A program made the position numbers and the translations under genes. The notes under the pieces are model-generated. The model was given only the letters and a program-made list of their open reading frames with translations, did not search any database and had not been told where the DNA came from. This document shows, one piece after another, positions 62,823 to 64,000 of a stretch of DNA of 64,000 nt. The stretch is from an uncultured Bacteroides sp. (GTDB lineage: Bacteria > Bacteroidota > Bacteroidia > Bacteroidales > Bacteroidaceae): contig NZ_CABUHK010000004.1 of the NCBI RefSeq assembly GCF_902491285.1, forward strand, positions 62,001-126,000. Direction: 5' to 3'. How positions within the stretch are numbered: position 1 is the first letter of the stretch; every line of letters starts with the position of its first letter.

Positions 62823-63983
62823 ATGAAACCACCGACAATCGAACTGACTACTCAAAAGAACCGGCACATCGTATGGCTGGATGTTGTACGCCTTATCGCA
62901 ATGTTTACAGTTGTCTGCTGCCATTGCACCGATCCTTTTAATTTTTATCCGGGTACTGCTCCCAATATTGGGGAAATTAAATTATGGGGAGCCATTTATG
63001 GAGCTGTCCTCCGTCCTTGTGTGCCCCTGTTTGTGATGATAACGGGCGCATTGCTTTTGCCTGTCAAGGGTGATACTTCCACTTTTTATAAGAAACGTAT
63101 TACCCGTGTCCTGTATCCGTTCTTAATTTGGTCTGTTATCTATAATCTTTTTCCTTGGCTGACAGGCATATTGGGGCTGGATCCTAAGATTATTCTTGAT
63201 TTCTTTCCTTATTCCGGTGAGGAAGTGATGCAGCAATCCTTTTCGGTAGCTGTACGATATATCCTGATGATTCCTTTTAACTTCTCCCTTCTGGCAGTGC
63301 ATATGTGGTATATTTATCTGCTTATCGGGCTTTATCTTTACTTGCCTATATTTTCGGCATGGGGGGAAAGGGCTTCGCAACGTGCAAAATTGATGTTCCT
63401 GCTGGCTTGGGGTGTGACCTTGCTTCTGCCTTATTATTATCAGTTCGTTTCCCCTTACCTGTGGGGCTCTTGTTCATGGAATTCTTTCGGAATGTTGTAT
63501 GCATTTGCCGGATTCAACGGATATTTATTATTGGGACATTATCTGAAAGACCTTGACTGGAGCTTGAAGAAAACATTGGTAATCGGTATTCCTATGTTTG
63601 TGGTAGGTTATGTGGTGACGTTCTTCGGTTTCCGCTATATGACGGCTTTGCCGGATTGTACAGATGAAATGTTAGAGCTTTTCTTTACTTATTGTTCTCT
63701 TAATGTGGTGATGATGACCGTACCTGTATTTATGCTGGCTAAAAAAGTCGATGTCCGTTCGGAGAGAATACGGAAAGCATTAGCTAATTTGACAGTTTGT
63801 GGCTTCGGTGTTTATATGATACATTATTTCTTCACCGGTCCGTCGGTGGTATTGGTGAGAGCTCTCGATATACCTGTTCCTTTGCAGATACCGATTGCTG
63901 CGATAGTAGCTTTTGCTGCTTCCTGGTTGATAGTGAATTTGGTGAACCGTATTGGCAAACCTGCAAAATATATTATGGGATAA
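62823..63983 (+). CDS. Acyltransferase-3 family membrane protein
   Basis: 386 residues from the Met at 62823; the frame upstream crosses the fumarase terminator and is not coding. About ten membrane helices. The family start RHIVWLDVVRLIAMFTVVCCHC carries the conserved Arg and His, and RPCVPLFVMITGALLLP follows. Such inner-membrane enzymes O-acetylate or succinylate surface glycans, peptidoglycan or lipids. The target is not suggested by the context. The C-terminus is complete, 17 bp before the window edge. Confidence 0.9.
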   Translation: MKPPTIELTTQKNRHIVWLDVVRLIAMFTVVCCHCTDPFNFYPGTAPNIGEIKLWGAIYGAVLRPCVPLFVMITGALLLPVKGDTSTFYKKRITRVLYPFLIWSVIYNLFPWLTGILGLDPKIILDFFPYSGEEVMQQSFSVAVRYILMIPFNFSLLAVHMWYIYLLIGLYLYLPIFSAWGERASQRAKLMFLLAWGVTLLLPYYYQFVSPYLWGSCSWNSFGMLYAFAGFNGYLLLGHYLKDLDWSLKKTLVIGIPMFVVGYVVTFFGFRYMTALPDCTDEMLELFFTYCSLNVVMMTVPVFMLAKKVDVRSERIRKALANLTVCGFGVYMIHYFFTGPSVVLVRALDIPVPLQIPIAAIVAFAASWLIVNLVNRIGKPAKYIMG

Positions 63984-64000
63984 AAGCTGGAAGCCTTTTG

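Overview
The window looks like a chromosome segment of a gut Bacteroides closely related to B. thetaiotaomicron. The grounds are several SusC/SusD pairs, a hybrid two-component regulator, many lipoprotein signals of the SC/AC type, promoters with the TAnnTTTG -7 element typical of Bacteroidota, and the housekeeping set tdk, rsmI, marC, hflX and class I fumarase. From memory, B. thetaiotaomicron has a phase-variable SusC/SusD region close to tdk, so the 44-57 kb part may be the equivalent locus; I could not check this.

Layout. 0-9.3 kb: a polysaccharide utilization locus (end of a SusC, a SusD, a hybrid two-component regulator on the minus strand, a GH3 beta-N-acetylhexosaminidase-like lipoprotein and an SGNH esterase-like lipoprotein). 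9.3-13 kb: a CPA2 antiporter, a small lipoprotein and a sugar O-acetyltransferase. 13-16.3 kb: an HU/winged-helix DNA-binding gene and a divergent VapE-type primase/helicase gene, with three 22-bp iteron-like repeats inside a large hairpin between them and a 15-bp direct repeat on either side. 16.4-22.8 kb: a visibly GC-richer block with an OmpR-family regulator, its kinase, an MgtA-type P-type ATPase preceded by five 11-bp tandem repeats, an OprB-like porin and a LytTR regulator. 23.9-32.6 kb: a SusC/SusD operon without glycosidases that carries a pappalysin-like lipoprotein with every zinc ligand replaced and a TlpA-like thioredoxin. 32.8-35.9 kb: an AraC regulator, a protein with an internal duplication and a Sel1-repeat protein. 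36-38.7 kb: a decayed stretch (transposase tail, truncated small gene, frameshifted DinB) ending at a tRNA-Lys gene. 38.9-44.5 kb: housekeeping genes.

44.5-57.5 kb is the most interesting part. Two SusC genes face each other across 2.9 kb that carries a tyrosine recombinase. The right-hand SusC is complete. The left-hand SusC has no signal peptide, no start and no promoter. Both contain the same 53-bp sequence in opposite orientation, in the same reading frame. Inverting the segment would move the promoter and first 72 codons from the right SusC to the left one, turning off a SusC/SusD pair and turning on a four-gene SusC/SusD/lipoprotein operon. Inside the invertible segment, near the recombinase gene, lie nested inverted repeats built from GTTGCAGATA units around a tandem array of about 22-bp hairpin-forming units, which no gene explains.

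57.5-64 kb: hflX, a large left-handed beta-helix protein (DUF4954 type), class I fumarase with a short repeat tract beside its promoter, and an acyltransferase-3 membrane protein. Functions are inferred from motifs and family knowledge; no database search was possible.
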